NCBI GenBank assembly: GCA_024226555.1
Contig: JAAELO010000756.1
Span: 21,115 to 85,114 of the forward strand
Direction: 5' to 3'
Length of the DNA: 64,000 nt
Source: Desulfobacterales bacterium
GTDB lineage: Bacteria > Desulfobacterota > Desulfobacteria > Desulfobacterales > JAAELO01
Below the pieces are notes generated by a model that searched no databases, was not told where the DNA came from, and saw nothing but the letters and a program-made list of their open reading frames with translations. Each line of letters opens with the position of its first letter. The first letter of the stretch is position 1. A program made the position numbers and the translations under genes. Positions 22,967 through 33,800 of this stretch are shown here, piece by piece.

Positions 22967-24841
22967 TTACTTATAAAACCGACTTTGTTCTTTGATGACC
23001 TCTTTAAAGATTGTAGGATCCAGATCTGCATCTTTTAAAATTGAGTAATCAGGAGCAAATATTTCATACCCACCTGTATATAATATTTCCGTAATCCTGT
23101 CTTTCTCGATAATTGCATTTGTTGACAGTCCTCCTCCTGAAAAAATCCATCTTCTGTCTGATTTATTAAACAAACTTCTGCCATTACTATAATCTGAATA
23201 TGGATTATTACACCCAAGTACGCCCTTCATTATTGTTGGTGTAATATCAATGTGGTTTGTCAAATGGTTGTAGTTAGCATCTTTTTTACCTGGCCAGTAT
23301 ATAACCAGAGGAACTTTTATCTGATATTTTGTATAGTTGGAACCATGCCCCCAAAAATTTCTTTTATTGTCATTAAATTCCTGCCCATGATCGCCTGAAA
23401 TTACTATTACAGTATTTTTCAAATCGCCTGATTTTTCAATTTTCGATAATACTTTGCCAACAAGAGAATCTATGAAATGTACAGCTGTTTTGTACTTATT
23501 GAATATTGGTGTTCGGTCATACTCATTGTTAAATTTATGATAATCAACTCTTTCAGCAACGTTATCAAAAACTTTTTTATAATCAGGAGGATATGCATAT
23601 TTATGTGCAGAATCAAAGAACAGAAATGTAAAGTAAGGTTCTTTTCTATCTCGTTTCTCATACCATTTACCCCAGTCATCCATTATGTTTAAATCTTTTT
23701 CCCAGCCACTATTACCTATGGACTCTAATCTTAAATTTTCAACATCGCTGAACACAGTTTGATTAAAAGCTGGTGTAATAAGGTCTGAACTGGTAAATAT
23801 ACCCATTTGATATTTATGATCTATTAAGCTTTTAATCAAAAGAGAACCAGTTTGATTAGTTTCCATGCTGTTCCAGTAAGTACCAAACAATCCATAAAAA
23901 AAGCCAAAAACACCTACTCTCGATCCATTTCCACTACTTGTATGGTTTTGAAAATTCAAAGTAGGTTTATCTTTAACAAATTTGTCCATGTTAGGTGTTA
24001 CCGCACTATTCAATGTGTCAAATCGCCATGAATCGATAAGTATATAGACAATATTTAAAGGATCAGTTTTTTCAAATTTCAAAGGAGATATCGGGTATTT
24101 CACTTCACTATTTCTGTTTTTTGATTTTGATAGTTTATTTATTTTCCAGTTCTCATTAAGATCAACATAACCATGATAAAGTAAGAATCTTTTGCCGGTT
24201 AATGGCATAAAAAGTGGTATATGTTTTGTGATTGTAGTAATAGGTCTGTAGTATTTTGCATCAGCAAACATATGACCCACATGAATTCCAGAAATCAATA
24301 AGATATAAAATGCAATTATTAATACTTTAAATTTAAGTCTGAAAGAGCTTTGTGCTATATTGGAAGATATTTTTGAGATGAATGTTTCCGCAGATATTGT
24401 TAAAATAATAAAAACAACTGCAACTAAATAAGTTACCCATGAAAAATCAAAAATCTGTTTTCCACCCTTAAAAACCAGTTCAAGAACCATACCGTTAATA
24501 TGGAACCGATACTGACTATATATTTCATAATCAAGTAAAAGGAGTATAGCACCCATAGTTGCTGATAGTATGCATATGCTTTTTACTAAGCGAGGTCTTG
24601 GTATTATTAATATCAGAGGAAAATAAAGAATTAGAACTACTAAAAACACCAAACTAATGGAATGACCGAGCACAACGCCGATCATGTATAAAAGAGTAGT
24701 AATGTTTTCAATCTCATTAGTATATTTTAGGTATCTACCAATCAAAATAACAAAAAAAATATAATTAAAAATTGAAAACCAGCCTAACCATTTGAATAAG
24801 TATTTTCTTTGTGACATTGGTTTTTCGATATCAGAACTCAC
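22967..24841 (-). CDS. Inner-membrane sulfatase/alkaline-phosphatase-fold protein (PbgA/YejM-like)
   Basis: 624 aa. The N-terminal ~210 residues hold five hydrophobic segments; then a linker and a periplasmic sulfatase-fold domain from ~res 265: LNIVYILIDSWRFDTL (first metal Asp region), VTPNMDKFV, SGNGSRVGVFGFFYGLFG, VIVISGDHGQEF (Asp-His metal motif) and WGHGSNYTKYQIKVPLVIYW. Size and five-helix-plus-sulfatase plan match the DUF3413/YejM group that watches lipopolysaccharide or cardiolipin at the outer face of the inner membrane. The usual catalytic Cys/Thr is not obvious at SWRFDT, so it may be non-enzymatic like YejM. Supports an outer-membrane-bearing host. Confidence 0.83.
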   Translation of the reverse strand: MSSDIEKPMSQRKYLFKWLGWFSIFNYIFFVILIGRYLKYTNEIENITTLLYMIGVVLGHSISLVFLVVLILYFPLILIIPRPRLVKSICILSATMGAILLLLDYEIYSQYRFHINGMVLELVFKGGKQIFDFSWVTYLVAVVFIILTISAETFISKISSNIAQSSFRLKFKVLIIAFYILLISGIHVGHMFADAKYYRPITTITKHIPLFMPLTGKRFLLYHGYVDLNENWKINKLSKSKNRNSEVKYPISPLKFEKTDPLNIVYILIDSWRFDTLNSAVTPNMDKFVKDKPTLNFQNHTSSGNGSRVGVFGFFYGLFGTYWNSMETNQTGSLLIKSLIDHKYQMGIFTSSDLITPAFNQTVFSDVENLRLESIGNSGWEKDLNIMDDWGKWYEKRDRKEPYFTFLFFDSAHKYAYPPDYKKVFDNVAERVDYHKFNNEYDRTPIFNKYKTAVHFIDSLVGKVLSKIEKSGDLKNTVIVISGDHGQEFNDNKRNFWGHGSNYTKYQIKVPLVIYWPGKKDANYNHLTNHIDITPTIMKGVLGCNNPYSDYSNGRSLFNKSDRRWIFSGGGLSTNAIIEKDRITEILYTGGYEIFAPDYSILKDADLDPTIFKEVIKEQSRFYK

Positions 24842-25025
24842 AGGTTTACCTCAATTTATATTTAATAATTTAATTTATTTAAATTGATTAAAATATTAAA
24901 TTAAGGTCTTTTTAGCAAGTTATATTTATAGGCGAGCTTATAATATGATTCATTATTAATGTTAAACAATAAATGTCATATGTGAATTGAAAATTATAAA
25001 GTTTGCAAATTACTGATTTAAAATA

Positions 25026-25298
25026 TTATGCAACATGATGTGCTTTGACTTTGTAATTGAATTCATTTTGAATAATTTCACAAAGAAGTTCCATCGCTTT
25101 TGTTGTAATTATATCTCTTTCCCATCCAGCATTGTTAAGAGTTTTATTTATACCGGGGAGAGTAAATTTACCACCCTGACATAAGATCTGTAAAGTGTCT
25201 TTCACCAAAGTTGTAATCTCATCAGTTGTGAGGCTTTTTTGGCATAGTTCCCAATATAACATTGTACAAATTTCCTGGCTTGTTCTTTTATCTGACAT
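25026..25298 (-). CDS. Hypothetical small helical protein, 90 aa
   Basis: Soluble with alternating helices; TLQILCQGGKFTLPGINKTLNNAG then ITTKAMELLCEIIQNEF. Cysteines at 11, 19, 44 and 72. Ribosome site aaggcgc-like before the ATG. No family recognised. The pattern resembles small phage or regulator helix bundles, but no neighbour supports that. Confidence 0.5.
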   Translation of the reverse strand: MSDKRTSQEICTMLYWELCQKSLTTDEITTLVKDTLQILCQGGKFTLPGINKTLNNAGWERDIITTKAMELLCEIIQNEFNYKVKAHHVA

Positions 25299-25541
25299 AC
25301 TAAGCGCCTTTCATATTGGAGTAAAATCTATAGGTCCAATTAGGAGGGACCTGATTAACCTGATGATTTCTTACTGGATCAATTTATAGAAGTGAAATTA
25401 GTTTATCATTATTAAAAATATATCGTAACTTTCAAAATAAATCCATAGGCAGGAACACTTATTTATATAGTATATATTCCCGAATCATGTTAAAAAAATG
25501 GCAAAATTATTGTATATATTTTGAAAAATGAATGGGGAATA

Positions 25542-26189
25542 ATGGGTAAAAAAAAGTTTTATGCAGTAAAATCCGGATATAATCCAGGTGTTTACACAAG
25601 TTGGGAAAGTGCAAAAAAGGAAGTGGATGGATTTAAGGGTGCTCTTTATAAAAGTTTTTCAAAAAAAGAGGAAGCGATTCTCTGGATTGATGGTTTGAAT
25701 GACAACGAAACTACAAACAATAAACAAAATATTGTCATTTACACAGATGGAGGTTGTATTAATAATCCCGGACCAGGGGGGTATGGCGCTGTTTTAATAT
25801 ATGGTGATAAAGAAAAAAAGATCAAAGGAGGATTTTCGCACACTACAAATAACAGAATGGAATTAATGGCTGTTATTGAAGCCCTTAAAACACTTAAAAA
25901 GAAAGATATTCCTGTTTCACTTTATAGTGATTCAAGATATGTTGTAAATGGTATATCAAAGGGTTGGGCGAAAAAATGGCGAAAAAACGGTTGGATTAAA
26001 TCTGACAAAAAAAGAGCTCAAAATGTTGATCTTTGGGAAATATTACTAAATCTTGTTAAAGATCTTAATATTGAATTCATTTGGGTTAAAGGTCATGCTG
26101 GTAACAAGTATAATGAAATATGTGATACCCTGGCAAACGGTATGGCAAGAAAAAGCGGGCTTCCTGTTGATAAAGGGTTTAATCCTTAA
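25542..26189 (+). CDS. rnhA: Ribonuclease HI with N-terminal hybrid-binding domain
   Basis: 215 aa from the ATG at 25542 (gggga just upstream); a TTG 21 bp earlier is possible. Residues 1-45 form the caulimovirus-VI/viroplasmin-like RNA-DNA hybrid-binding domain (KKFYAVKSGYNPGVYTSWES, then FKGALYKSFSKKEEAILWI). The catalytic RNase H domain follows with all acidic residues: YTDGGC, NRMELMAVIEAL, YSDSRYVVNG, GHAGNKYNEICDTLA. It degrades the RNA strand of RNA-DNA hybrids, removing R-loops and primers. The two-domain form resembles eukaryotic RNase H1 and occurs in scattered bacteria. Confidence 0.95.
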   Translation: MGKKKFYAVKSGYNPGVYTSWESAKKEVDGFKGALYKSFSKKEEAILWIDGLNDNETTNNKQNIVIYTDGGCINNPGPGGYGAVLIYGDKEKKIKGGFSHTTNNRMELMAVIEALKTLKKKDIPVSLYSDSRYVVNGISKGWAKKWRKNGWIKSDKKRAQNVDLWEILLNLVKDLNIEFIWVKGHAGNKYNEICDTLANGMARKSGLPVDKGFNP

Positions 26190-26448
26190 GGGAATTTCTA
26201 ATAAATTTACCTAACACAAGTAGCTGTATCAATAATCCTAAACTTGATTTGCCTGATCCCGATTAAATATATCTTTATAAAAATCAATGATGATACGAAG
26301 GAAGAACTGCTTAAGACCTGTAAAAGCCAATTTTGGTAATCCATTTTATTTTTTGAACTATATATCTAAGTGTAGTATGTTGCCTGATTGATGATATTTA
26401 CACTTTTAGTTCATAGTACAGAGAAGAACGTAAAGGATCAGCTATTTT

Positions 26449-26856
26449 ATGAAAGTAAAATTTAGGTTTAATGTTAGATATTTTTGCATGTTTGTCTTGA
26501 TGTTCTTAATTGAACTGATTATTGCTATTTTCATAAAGGACTCTTTTATCCGTCCTTTTATAGGTGATGTTTTAGTGGTTATACTTTTATATTTGTTTAT
26601 TCGAATATTTTTTTTAAGTGGAAAATTAAAATTAGTTATCGGGGTGCTACTATTTTCCTACTTAATAGAGATTGGCCAGTATTACGACTTAGTATCTGTT
26701 CTACATTTACAAGATATTACGGTTGCAAGAATTGTGATCGGTTCAACATTTGATGTTTTGGATTTATTTGCATATTCTCTCGGAGCTTTTTTGTTAATGT
26801 CTCCTGATATAATTATATCTATTAAAAAAATCTGCTCAAAAGAAAATTCAGATTGA
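26449..26856 (+). CDS. DUF2809-like membrane protein
   Basis: 135 aa, four hydrophobic segments. The signature is in the second half: IEIGQYYDL, then IVIGSTFDVLDLFAYSLGA, a pattern shared by DUF2809 and VanZ-like proteins. Inner membrane; function unknown. Weak ribosome site. Its stop codon lies 5 bp from the left end of the cargo-carrying MITE-like element. Confidence 0.7.
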   Translation: MKVKFRFNVRYFCMFVLMFLIELIIAIFIKDSFIRPFIGDVLVVILLYLFIRIFFLSGKLKLVIGVLLFSYLIEIGQYYDLVSVLHLQDITVARIVIGSTFDVLDLFAYSLGAFLLMSPDIIISIKKICSKENSD

Positions 26857-26861
26857 ATATA

Positions 26862-27458
26862 GGGAATCTCTATATTTAATCAGGTAACCATTAATAAGGA
26901 TCGATGCCAGATCCTGTGGTAAACCTTGTTGTATACAATAATTAACTATATCAGGTAAGTTTTTATCATCATTCTCACTGGCTTTTATCTTCATATCTAT
27001 CGTTAATTCTTAACGCCTTCAAAATGTTTCTGGTTCTATCTGCAGTTATTATGTTCGTGGGCGGCGCAACGCCAGAAGATAGCAAGATATGGCTAAAAAA
27101 CAAAAAATCCAACAAATCAATTCCAGCGCAGTGAAGTCGAAAAAAAAGAGTCCGCATACGATACGTAATAGGTAGATTCCTGCGATGAAAAGAACGACTG
27201 TTTTTTCTAAAAATTTAAATTCCTTTAGCCTTGCTAAATAAAGAGATATAAAAGTGGAAAAAACAAAAAGGTAAGTGATGCCGGCATCCAACGTTAGCAT
27301 AAGCCCTTTATTCATTGAACTAAGCATTGCAAGCTCCTCATTCCAGTTAAAAAGTTTCCAGAATAAAACGTGAAGTATTGCGAATGAAAGGCTGATAGAT
27401 CCGCCGGCATACAGTAATTTTTTTCGTATTTGGTTCCTTCCCAAAATTAGAGGTTCCC
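26862..27458. mobile_element. Cargo-bearing element bounded by MITE ends, TSD TATA
   Basis: Left end GGGAATCTCTATATTTAAT, right end AATTAGAGGTTCCC: the same terminal repeats as the MITEs, oriented inward. TATA at 26858-26861 and 27459-27462 is a perfect 4-bp duplication. About 597 bp long, with a 131-aa membrane-protein gene inside and no transposase. It looks like a non-autonomous element that has captured a gene, or two MITE ends that mobilised the DNA between them. Confidence 0.55.
27049..27444 (-). CDS. Four-helix membrane protein carried by a MITE-bounded element
   Basis: 131 aa, helices at ~res 12-32, 50-70, 80-100 and 104-124; ends in basic LALRRPRT. No family recognised, though it resembles other small four-helix proteins in the window (27608 and 63411). 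Its ATG is 14 bp inside the right MITE terminus, so any promoter would have to lie within the terminus or beyond it. Confidence 0.55.
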   Translation of the reverse strand: MGRNQIRKKLLYAGGSISLSFAILHVLFWKLFNWNEELAMLSSMNKGLMLTLDAGITYLFVFSTFISLYLARLKEFKFLEKTVVLFIAGIYLLRIVCGLFFFDFTALELICWIFCFLAISCYLLALRRPRT

Positions 27459-27607
27459 TATAGATAAAAGAAGTTTAATAAATCGTAAAAATACATAATT
27501 AAGTAGCTATGATAGTAAAAACAGATGGATAAAAGGAAAGTTAATAATTCCCCAAAATATCATTTTAGCTGAATTCTCTATCCAGAGTATAAACATTATA
27601 GCGGCAA

Positions 27608-28000
27608 CTATATGCTCACTACTTTTCGCCTGTTGGAAAACCAAATATAAAAAAATGAGATGGATAAAGTTGACTCGATAGTAATTGAAATTAAAATATC
27701 ATTACTTACAAAGCCACGCATCAATTCATAAGTTCCTGTCATTGCCAATCCCAGCATTGTCACACAAACACTAAGTGAAATAGCCTGCATAGCTTGAGAA
27801 TGAGGGATACCTCTGGCCAAAAATGTCAAAACGCTGATTCCCAACATTAGCATAGAAGCCCGACGACAAATAAAATATGATGCTTCGGTTCCCTTTATTC
27901 CCAAATCCGAAAATAGTGATTGTGGAGAAAAGAAAAGTAAATAAAACAGGTAAAGACAAAGAACTGATGTAAAAACGCTCAAAATTTTAAATTTATTCAT
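27608..28000 (-). CDS. Four-helix membrane protein
   Basis: 130 aa. Segments: res ~7-27, 46-62, 72-92, 100-122. A conserved-looking central stretch YFICRRASMLMLGISVLTFLA and GTYELMRGF recalls small DUF4345/DoxX-like integral proteins, but I cannot name the family. Ribosome site ggagata before the ATG. Located 23 bp downstream of the DUF2867 gene and so possibly the last gene of the TetR-ABC1-DUF2867 operon. Confidence 0.6.
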   Translation of the reverse strand: MNKFKILSVFTSVLCLYLFYLLFFSPQSLFSDLGIKGTEASYFICRRASMLMLGISVLTFLARGIPHSQAMQAISLSVCVTMLGLAMTGTYELMRGFVSNDILISITIESTLSISFFYIWFSNRRKVVSI

Positions 28001-28022
28001 AATATCTCCATTTCTGAATGGC

Positions 28023-28562
28023 CTATAGTTTCTTCAGTAATTTTTTTGCCAGATTTTTTAGCATGACCCTAATAATCAACTTATGAAATGGTTTTACAGG
28101 TATAAAATATGCTTTTCCTAATTTATTATGGAACTGAACCAGAGTATTTGAATATATTTTATAAAAACCATCTCTATCTTTTTCCATTAAAATTGATGTC
28201 CTGAAATAGAGATGTTTATCATTCTCGGACATGACAATTTCATTTTCAGATCTATCCGAAACTGTAAACATTACTGCCTTTTCTCCTTTTTTAAAATACA
28301 CCTTTTTATCAAAGGTTGTTTTTTCAGAGGGAGGATGTCCTGCTTTAAGGCAAAATGGTTTAACACAAATATCTCTGATTTTTAAAAGGGAATCCACCCA
28401 ACCAGGGTTAAATGTAAAAGCAATTGCTGTTAAATAATCAATTGAAATATCATCTGGTATTTCAACCCTAACCATATAGGAATCAATATAATCCACATCG
28501 CCTTTTATATCCCTTGTGATAAGGGAACTTTCAGGCAATTTATTAATTTTAAAAACTTTCAT
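28023..28562 (-). CDS. DUF2867 family protein
   Basis: 179 aa from the ATG at 28562, preceded by ggaaga; a GTG 15 bp upstream is the alternative. Features of DUF2867: IDYLTAIAFTFNPGWVDSLLKIRD, then SENEIVMSENDKHLYFRTS and FHNKLGKAYFIPVKPFHKLI at the C-terminus. DUF2867 is often fused to short-chain dehydrogenases or encoded near lipid-type enzymes. Translationally close to the ABC1 kinase gene (2 bp), so co-expressed under the TetR regulator. Confidence 0.8.
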   Translation of the reverse strand: MKVFKINKLPESSLITRDIKGDVDYIDSYMVRVEIPDDISIDYLTAIAFTFNPGWVDSLLKIRDICVKPFCLKAGHPPSEKTTFDKKVYFKKGEKAVMFTVSDRSENEIVMSENDKHLYFRTSILMEKDRDGFYKIYSNTLVQFHNKLGKAYFIPVKPFHKLIIRVMLKNLAKKLLKKL

Positions 28563-28564
28563 TT

Positions 28565-29872
28565 CTATTCTTCCCACTCATAACGGTTTCTTAATTTAAT
28601 CCTTACCTGCATCTGCTCAAAAATCCGATAAATCCCATATCTAGTTCGATCAAGGAAAACAAAACCCGGTTGTGAATTGAAATATTTCCTGTATTTTCCG
28701 AGTTCTTTAAAATAATCCATGGGCTCTGAAAAAATATCCTTATTATCTCTGAAATCAAAATATTCATCTTTATAGAATCTGTTGTACCATTTTGAAATTT
28801 TGAACATTATTTGTGTAACTTCATCTCTTATTTTTTTCGAAGTTCCTTTTTTAAGCATATTGAGATCATTAAAAAATGTGAAATACTCAGAATCACCTGT
28901 TAGTATGCTTTTATTTAGTGATGAATAGATATCTTTGAAGTCTGAATCAAATCGTTTAATGCATCCAAAATCTATTAACCCCACCTTCAAATCCTTTGTT
29001 ATAATAAAGTTACCAGGATTAGGATCAGCATGAATACAGTTTAATTCGTAAAATCCCTTTAAAAAAATTTCATAAAGTATTTTGGCTATTTTATTCTTAT
29101 CTTCATGGGATGGTTTTTCCTTTATCCACTCATTTAAAGAAACACCTTCAATATATTCTGTAGCAATCAAAACATCGCTATTATATTTCTTATAAAGTTT
29201 AGGGACTATAACAGAATCCATTTCAAGATTTTCTTTAAAGAAGGAGAGACTTTCAGCCTCTTTTATATAATCTGTCTCTTCAGTTAACTTCTCTTCAATT
29301 TCATCTAACATGGGAAGAAGAAAAGATGCATTTGATAGTGGCCTTACCATTGTTTTCACAAGTTTCAGATCACTTTTTATAGTATTTTTAACTCCCGGAT
29401 ACTGTATTTTTACTGCGAGCTTATCCCCTTCATTAGTTTCAGCTCTGTGAACCTGTCCTAAAGAAGCTGCCGCAAATGCTTTTCCATCAAAAGCTTTAAA
29501 AACATCTTCATAGGGTTCTTCATATTGTTCATTTAATATTTTACGTACAATAGCACGGTTTAATGGGGGAACCTTATTATAGGATTTAGAAAGTTCATTC
29601 CTTAACTCTTCGGGAAGCAGGTCAAATTCCATGCTGAGAAACTGAGCTATTTTAAGAGCAGTTCCTTTTAAAAAGGTAAGGCTTTTAAAAATTGTTATTG
29701 CGCTCTCTTCAGATAACTCTTTTTTTGCAGTTTTTTTATTCTCATCTGAAAGAAATGGTTTCTTCACAAGATACTTAAGAACTTTTCCACCAACTTTGGC
29801 AGCAGTTCCGGTTCCCACAACTGTCCTTTTAAATTTACCTTCGGGCATATTCTCATTCATATTCTCATTCAT
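28565..29872 (-). CDS. ABC1/UbiB-type atypical kinase
   Basis: 435 aa. Atypical kinase motifs in order: LKGTALKIAQFLSM (KxGQ-like region with Gln kept), the alanine-rich nucleotide loop AAASLGQVHRA, LAVKIQYPGV with the VAVK-like lysine, IHADPNPGNFI catalytic loop and VGLIDFGC. These proteins act as ATPases/kinases in quinone or isoprenoid-lipid handling at membranes. The start codon region shows a small tandem repeat (MNENMNENM). Encoded between TetR and DUF2867 genes in one tight operon; a lipid-stress function under TetR control is a fair inference. Confidence 0.88.
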   Translation of the reverse strand: MNENMNENMPEGKFKRTVVGTGTAAKVGGKVLKYLVKKPFLSDENKKTAKKELSEESAITIFKSLTFLKGTALKIAQFLSMEFDLLPEELRNELSKSYNKVPPLNRAIVRKILNEQYEEPYEDVFKAFDGKAFAAASLGQVHRAETNEGDKLAVKIQYPGVKNTIKSDLKLVKTMVRPLSNASFLLPMLDEIEEKLTEETDYIKEAESLSFFKENLEMDSVIVPKLYKKYNSDVLIATEYIEGVSLNEWIKEKPSHEDKNKIAKILYEIFLKGFYELNCIHADPNPGNFIITKDLKVGLIDFGCIKRFDSDFKDIYSSLNKSILTGDSEYFTFFNDLNMLKKGTSKKIRDEVTQIMFKISKWYNRFYKDEYFDFRDNKDIFSEPMDYFKELGKYRKYFNSQPGFVFLDRTRYGIYRIFEQMQVRIKLRNRYEWEE

Positions 29873-29875
29873 ATT

Positions 29876-30601
29876 TTACTCCATAAACTTACGTTTGATT
29901 ATATTTATGGTCTCTTTATGTCTGCTAAATGTATCCATTTTTGATAAAATGTGGTTCTTAAAAAAATAGGAAGCCAGGTCAAAAACCTTATTTACAATGC
30001 CTGACTCTAAAACAGAACTGATCAAATCGAGACTTCTGTCGATAAGTATAGTGGTTTCACTAAAATTATCAGAAGTGTCTTTTAACCAGAAAAAAACTAT
30101 TCCAATATAGTAGTCCCAGATAAGGTGGTAAATGATTTCATCAAAAATCTGAGGGGGTATCTCACCTGCTTCTGATGCAGCATCGAAAATATCTTTTATA
30201 ATGATCCTGAAAAGATCTCGAATTTTTTTAATCTCTTTGCTGTTTTGATTTAATGTAAAGAAGATTCTTTTAAAGCTGATCTCAACAAACTCTCTATCAG
30301 CAAGAAATAATTCTAGTTTGATGTGAAAAAGTGTCTGGAGTTGTTCATTTATTGAATATTCATTAAAATCTTCAATTTTTTTTATTTTTCCAACACAATC
30401 ATTTAATCTTTCTTCATAATATGCAAAAAGTATGGACTCTTTTGTGGGGAAGTAGTTATAAATAGTGGCATCACCAAAGCCTGCTTTCTTAGCAATACCC
30501 CTCATGGTAGCAGCTTTATACCCACCTTCAATAATAAGATCCACCGATGTTTCAATGATCTTTGCCCGATTGATTTTTTTCTGTTCATTGCTTATTTTCA
30601 T
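29876..30601 (-). CDS. TetR-family transcriptional regulator
   Basis: 241 aa. N-terminal HTH of the family: AKIIETSVDLIIEGGYKAAT, MRGIAKKAGFGDATIYNYFP, TKESILFAYYEERL. The ligand domain (res 70-241) is helical and variable. Stop is 3 bp before the ABC1 kinase start, so it is the first gene of a three- or four-gene operon and probably its repressor. Ribosome site aaagagg. Confidence 0.9.
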   Translation of the reverse strand: MKISNEQKKINRAKIIETSVDLIIEGGYKAATMRGIAKKAGFGDATIYNYFPTKESILFAYYEERLNDCVGKIKKIEDFNEYSINEQLQTLFHIKLELFLADREFVEISFKRIFFTLNQNSKEIKKIRDLFRIIIKDIFDAASEAGEIPPQIFDEIIYHLIWDYYIGIVFFWLKDTSDNFSETTILIDRSLDLISSVLESGIVNKVFDLASYFFKNHILSKMDTFSRHKETINIIKRKFME

Positions 30602-30657
30602 AAAAGACCTCTTTAATAAGAATATTGCTATTCAATATTTATGTAAACTATAATTTT

Positions 30658-30685
30658 AATATATAGCATATTCGCATTAAGTCAA
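30658..30685 (-). promoter_or_regulatory. Promoter of the TetR-ABC1 operon
   Basis: On the minus strand TTGACT (30685-30680), 16-bp spacer, TATATT (30663-30658), about 57 bp before the TetR start. The spacer holds an imperfect inverted sequence, GCGAATATGC, a possible operator. Confidence 0.5.
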
Positions 30686-30839
30686 CGTAAAAAAATAATA
30701 TTACAAATTCAAACCTTTAAATGTTATAAATCTGCTGTGAATCTTATATTGACTTACTCACCATATTTTTTTTATTATGTTTATTTAGAGGTTCTTTAGA
30801 GTTTAACACTAAATCCATTTGAGAGATTGAGCATAAAGT

Positions 30840-33800
30840 ATGAGCATAAAAAAAAATGCAATAGGTATCTGCCTCGGAGCTTCAACCATTTCCGCTGTAA
30901 AAATAAAAGAAGGTGCAAACGGTTTTGAAACTGTTTGTAAAATAAAAAAAGGCCACGATGGAGATCCAAAAAAAGTACTCCTATCTGTTTTAAATGACCT
31001 TGATATTGATAACAGTGATTCAATTTGTATAACCGGAAGAAAATTAAGTAAGAATGTCAATTTAACTTCCATATCAGAACCAAAAGCTGTTGAACTCTCA
31101 TTTGCTTCTGTAAAACCTATCGGGACAAGCTGCCCTGCAGTAGTTTCAGCAGGTGGTGAGACATTCATGGTATATGCCCTGGATTCAAAAGGGAAAATAT
31201 CAAGAATAATTACAGGCAATAAATGTGCCTCAGGAACCGGAGAGTTTTTTTTCCAGCAGCTAAGAAGAATGGATGTTTCAATAGAAGAAGCATCATCATA
31301 TGCTGAAACGGCAAAGCCATATCAGGTTTCCGGCAGATGCTCTGTTTTCTGCAAGTCAGACTGCACCCATGCAACAAACAAAGGGATTCCGAAGTCAGAA
31401 GTTACAGCCGGACTATGTAAAATGATGAGTGAGAAAATATTAGGTCTCCTCAAAAAAATTGATATGAAAAATATCATGATAACAGGAGGCACATCAAATA
31501 ACAAAATAATGCTTAAATACCTGAAAGAAGAGATTGATGGTTTAATCATTCCAGATAATGCAGAATATTTTGAAGCTTTTGGAGCAGCTCTCTATGCAGA
31601 TAAAAATAAAACCAAAAAATACAAAGGTGTGGAAAAGCTTTTTGCAATAAAAAATGAACAAAATGATATACACCCCCCACTTTCAGACGTTAAAAACCAG
31701 GTTACATTTAAAACAATCAAAAAGGACAAAATCAGAAGGGATGATCTTTGTATTTTAGGCTTAGACGTTGGTTCAACAACAACAAAAGCTGTTCTAATAA
31801 GGAAAGATGACAGGGCATTTCTTGCTTCAGTTTATTTAAGAACCAATGGAGATCCCGTTACTGCTTCACTCAACTGCTACAAAGAGATTCTGTCTGAAAT
31901 AGAAAAGTCTGTTGGTCTAAAAGGGGTTGAGATTGAGGGTCTTGGTGTTACTGGTTCGGGTAGAAAAATTGCCGGACTCCATGCTGGAAGCGATGGCGTG
32001 ATCAATGAGATTATTGCCCATGCAACAGCTTCTGTTTATTTTGATAAAAATGTAGATACAATATTTGAAATTGGTGGGCAGGACGCAAAGTATACTCACA
32101 TCTCCCAGGGAGTACCTTCAGACTACGCTATGAATGAAGCATGCTCAGCAGGAACTGGTTCTTTTCTTGAAGAATCAGCCCTTGAAACACTTGGTATACA
32201 TGTGGAAGATATAGGAGATATTGCGCTAAAAGGATTAAAACCACCAAATTTCAATGACCAGTGTTCAGCATTTATCTCATCAGATATAAAAAACTCTATC
32301 CATGAAGGGGTTGAAAGGGAAGATATTGTTGCTGGCCTCGTTTATTCAATTTGTATGAACTATACAAACAGGGTTAAAGGAAACAGAGAGGTTGGAGAAA
32401 AAATCTTTATGCAAGGCGGGGTTTGCTACAATAAAGCGGTGCCTCTTGCCATGGCATATCTCACAGGAAAGCCCGTCATTGTCCCTCCTGAACCAGGTCT
32501 TATGGGTGCCTTTGGAGTAGCTCTTGAAATAATTAAAAGGATCGATGAGGGAATCCTCCCAAAAGAGAATTTTGACCTTGAGACTCTTGTAAAAAAAGAT
32601 TTTAAATATGGAAAGTCTTTTATATGTGAAGGTGGAAAAGAGAGATGTGACAGGAAATGTGAAATTTCGATGATTATATTGGATAATCAAAAACATCCTT
32701 TTGGTGGTGCCTGTAACAGATATGAAAATATCAGAAAAAAAGCAGATTACGATATTAATGAACTTGATCTTGTTAAACTTCGGCAAAATCTTATTTTCGA
32801 CAAATATGGCGCGAAGAAGCCAGCTCAAAGCAAAGGGAAAATAGGATTTAATAAAAGCTTTCTTGTAAATACTTACTATCCTCTTTACTCCACATTCTTT
32901 TCCGAACTTGGATATGAACCTGTATTACCAGAAAGCGCATCCCAACATGGAATTGACGAAAGAAATGCTGCCTTTTGCTATCCTGCAGAACTATCCCATG
33001 GTTTTATACATACTCTGATAAACTCAAAAGAGCCCCCTGATTATATATTTCTTCCACATTTAAAAGCTGTGCCTTCTTCTAACAAGAGTATCCACTCACA
33101 GGTTTGTCCGTTTGTTCAGGGGGAGTCATTTATTTTAAAGTCAACATTCAAAAACAAGATTGAATCAAAAGGCTGCAAAGTATTGACTCCGCTTCTTGAT
33201 ATGACAAAAGGACTTGAAGATGTGGAAAAAGCATTTGTTAAAACTGCTGTTTCCATGGGCGAAAATAAAAAAGATGCTATCGCTGCATTTATTCGTGCTG
33301 TGGATTCTCAAAACAGATGTTTTTCAGAGATGAAACAGATAGGAAAAGATGCTCTAGACCACATAAACAGAGTCTCTCATAAAAAAACAATTGTTCTCTT
33401 TGGAAGACCCTATAACGCTTTTCCAAATGAAGCCCACATGGGTATACCAGGAAAAATTGCTTCGAGAAATACGGTTGTAATACCATTTGACTTTCTCCCA
33501 TATGAGAGAGAATCATGCGAAATAACAATGTACTGGGGTGTTGGACAGCAACTTATGAAAGCAGCCGAGTTCACTTCTAAAAACCCGAATCTATTTGGTA
33601 TTTTTATAACAAACTTTTCCTGTGGACCGGATTCATTTATCGTAAGTTACTTTAGAAATAAGATGGGAAAGAAGCCCTCTCTTACCCTTGAGTTAGATAG
33701 CCATACTGCGGATGCTGGTATTGAAACAAGAATAGAAGCTTTCTTTGATATCATAGAAGGATACAGAAGAGTTAAGCTTAAAGATAAAGAAGAAACCGAT

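Noticed and set aside
26846..27157. Short minus-strand frames in the cargo-bearing element besides the 131-aa gene
   Set aside because: A 48-codon frame begins at the ATG near 26998 and a 60-codon frame spans 26975-27157; they overlap each other or the main gene and lack clear ribosome sites.
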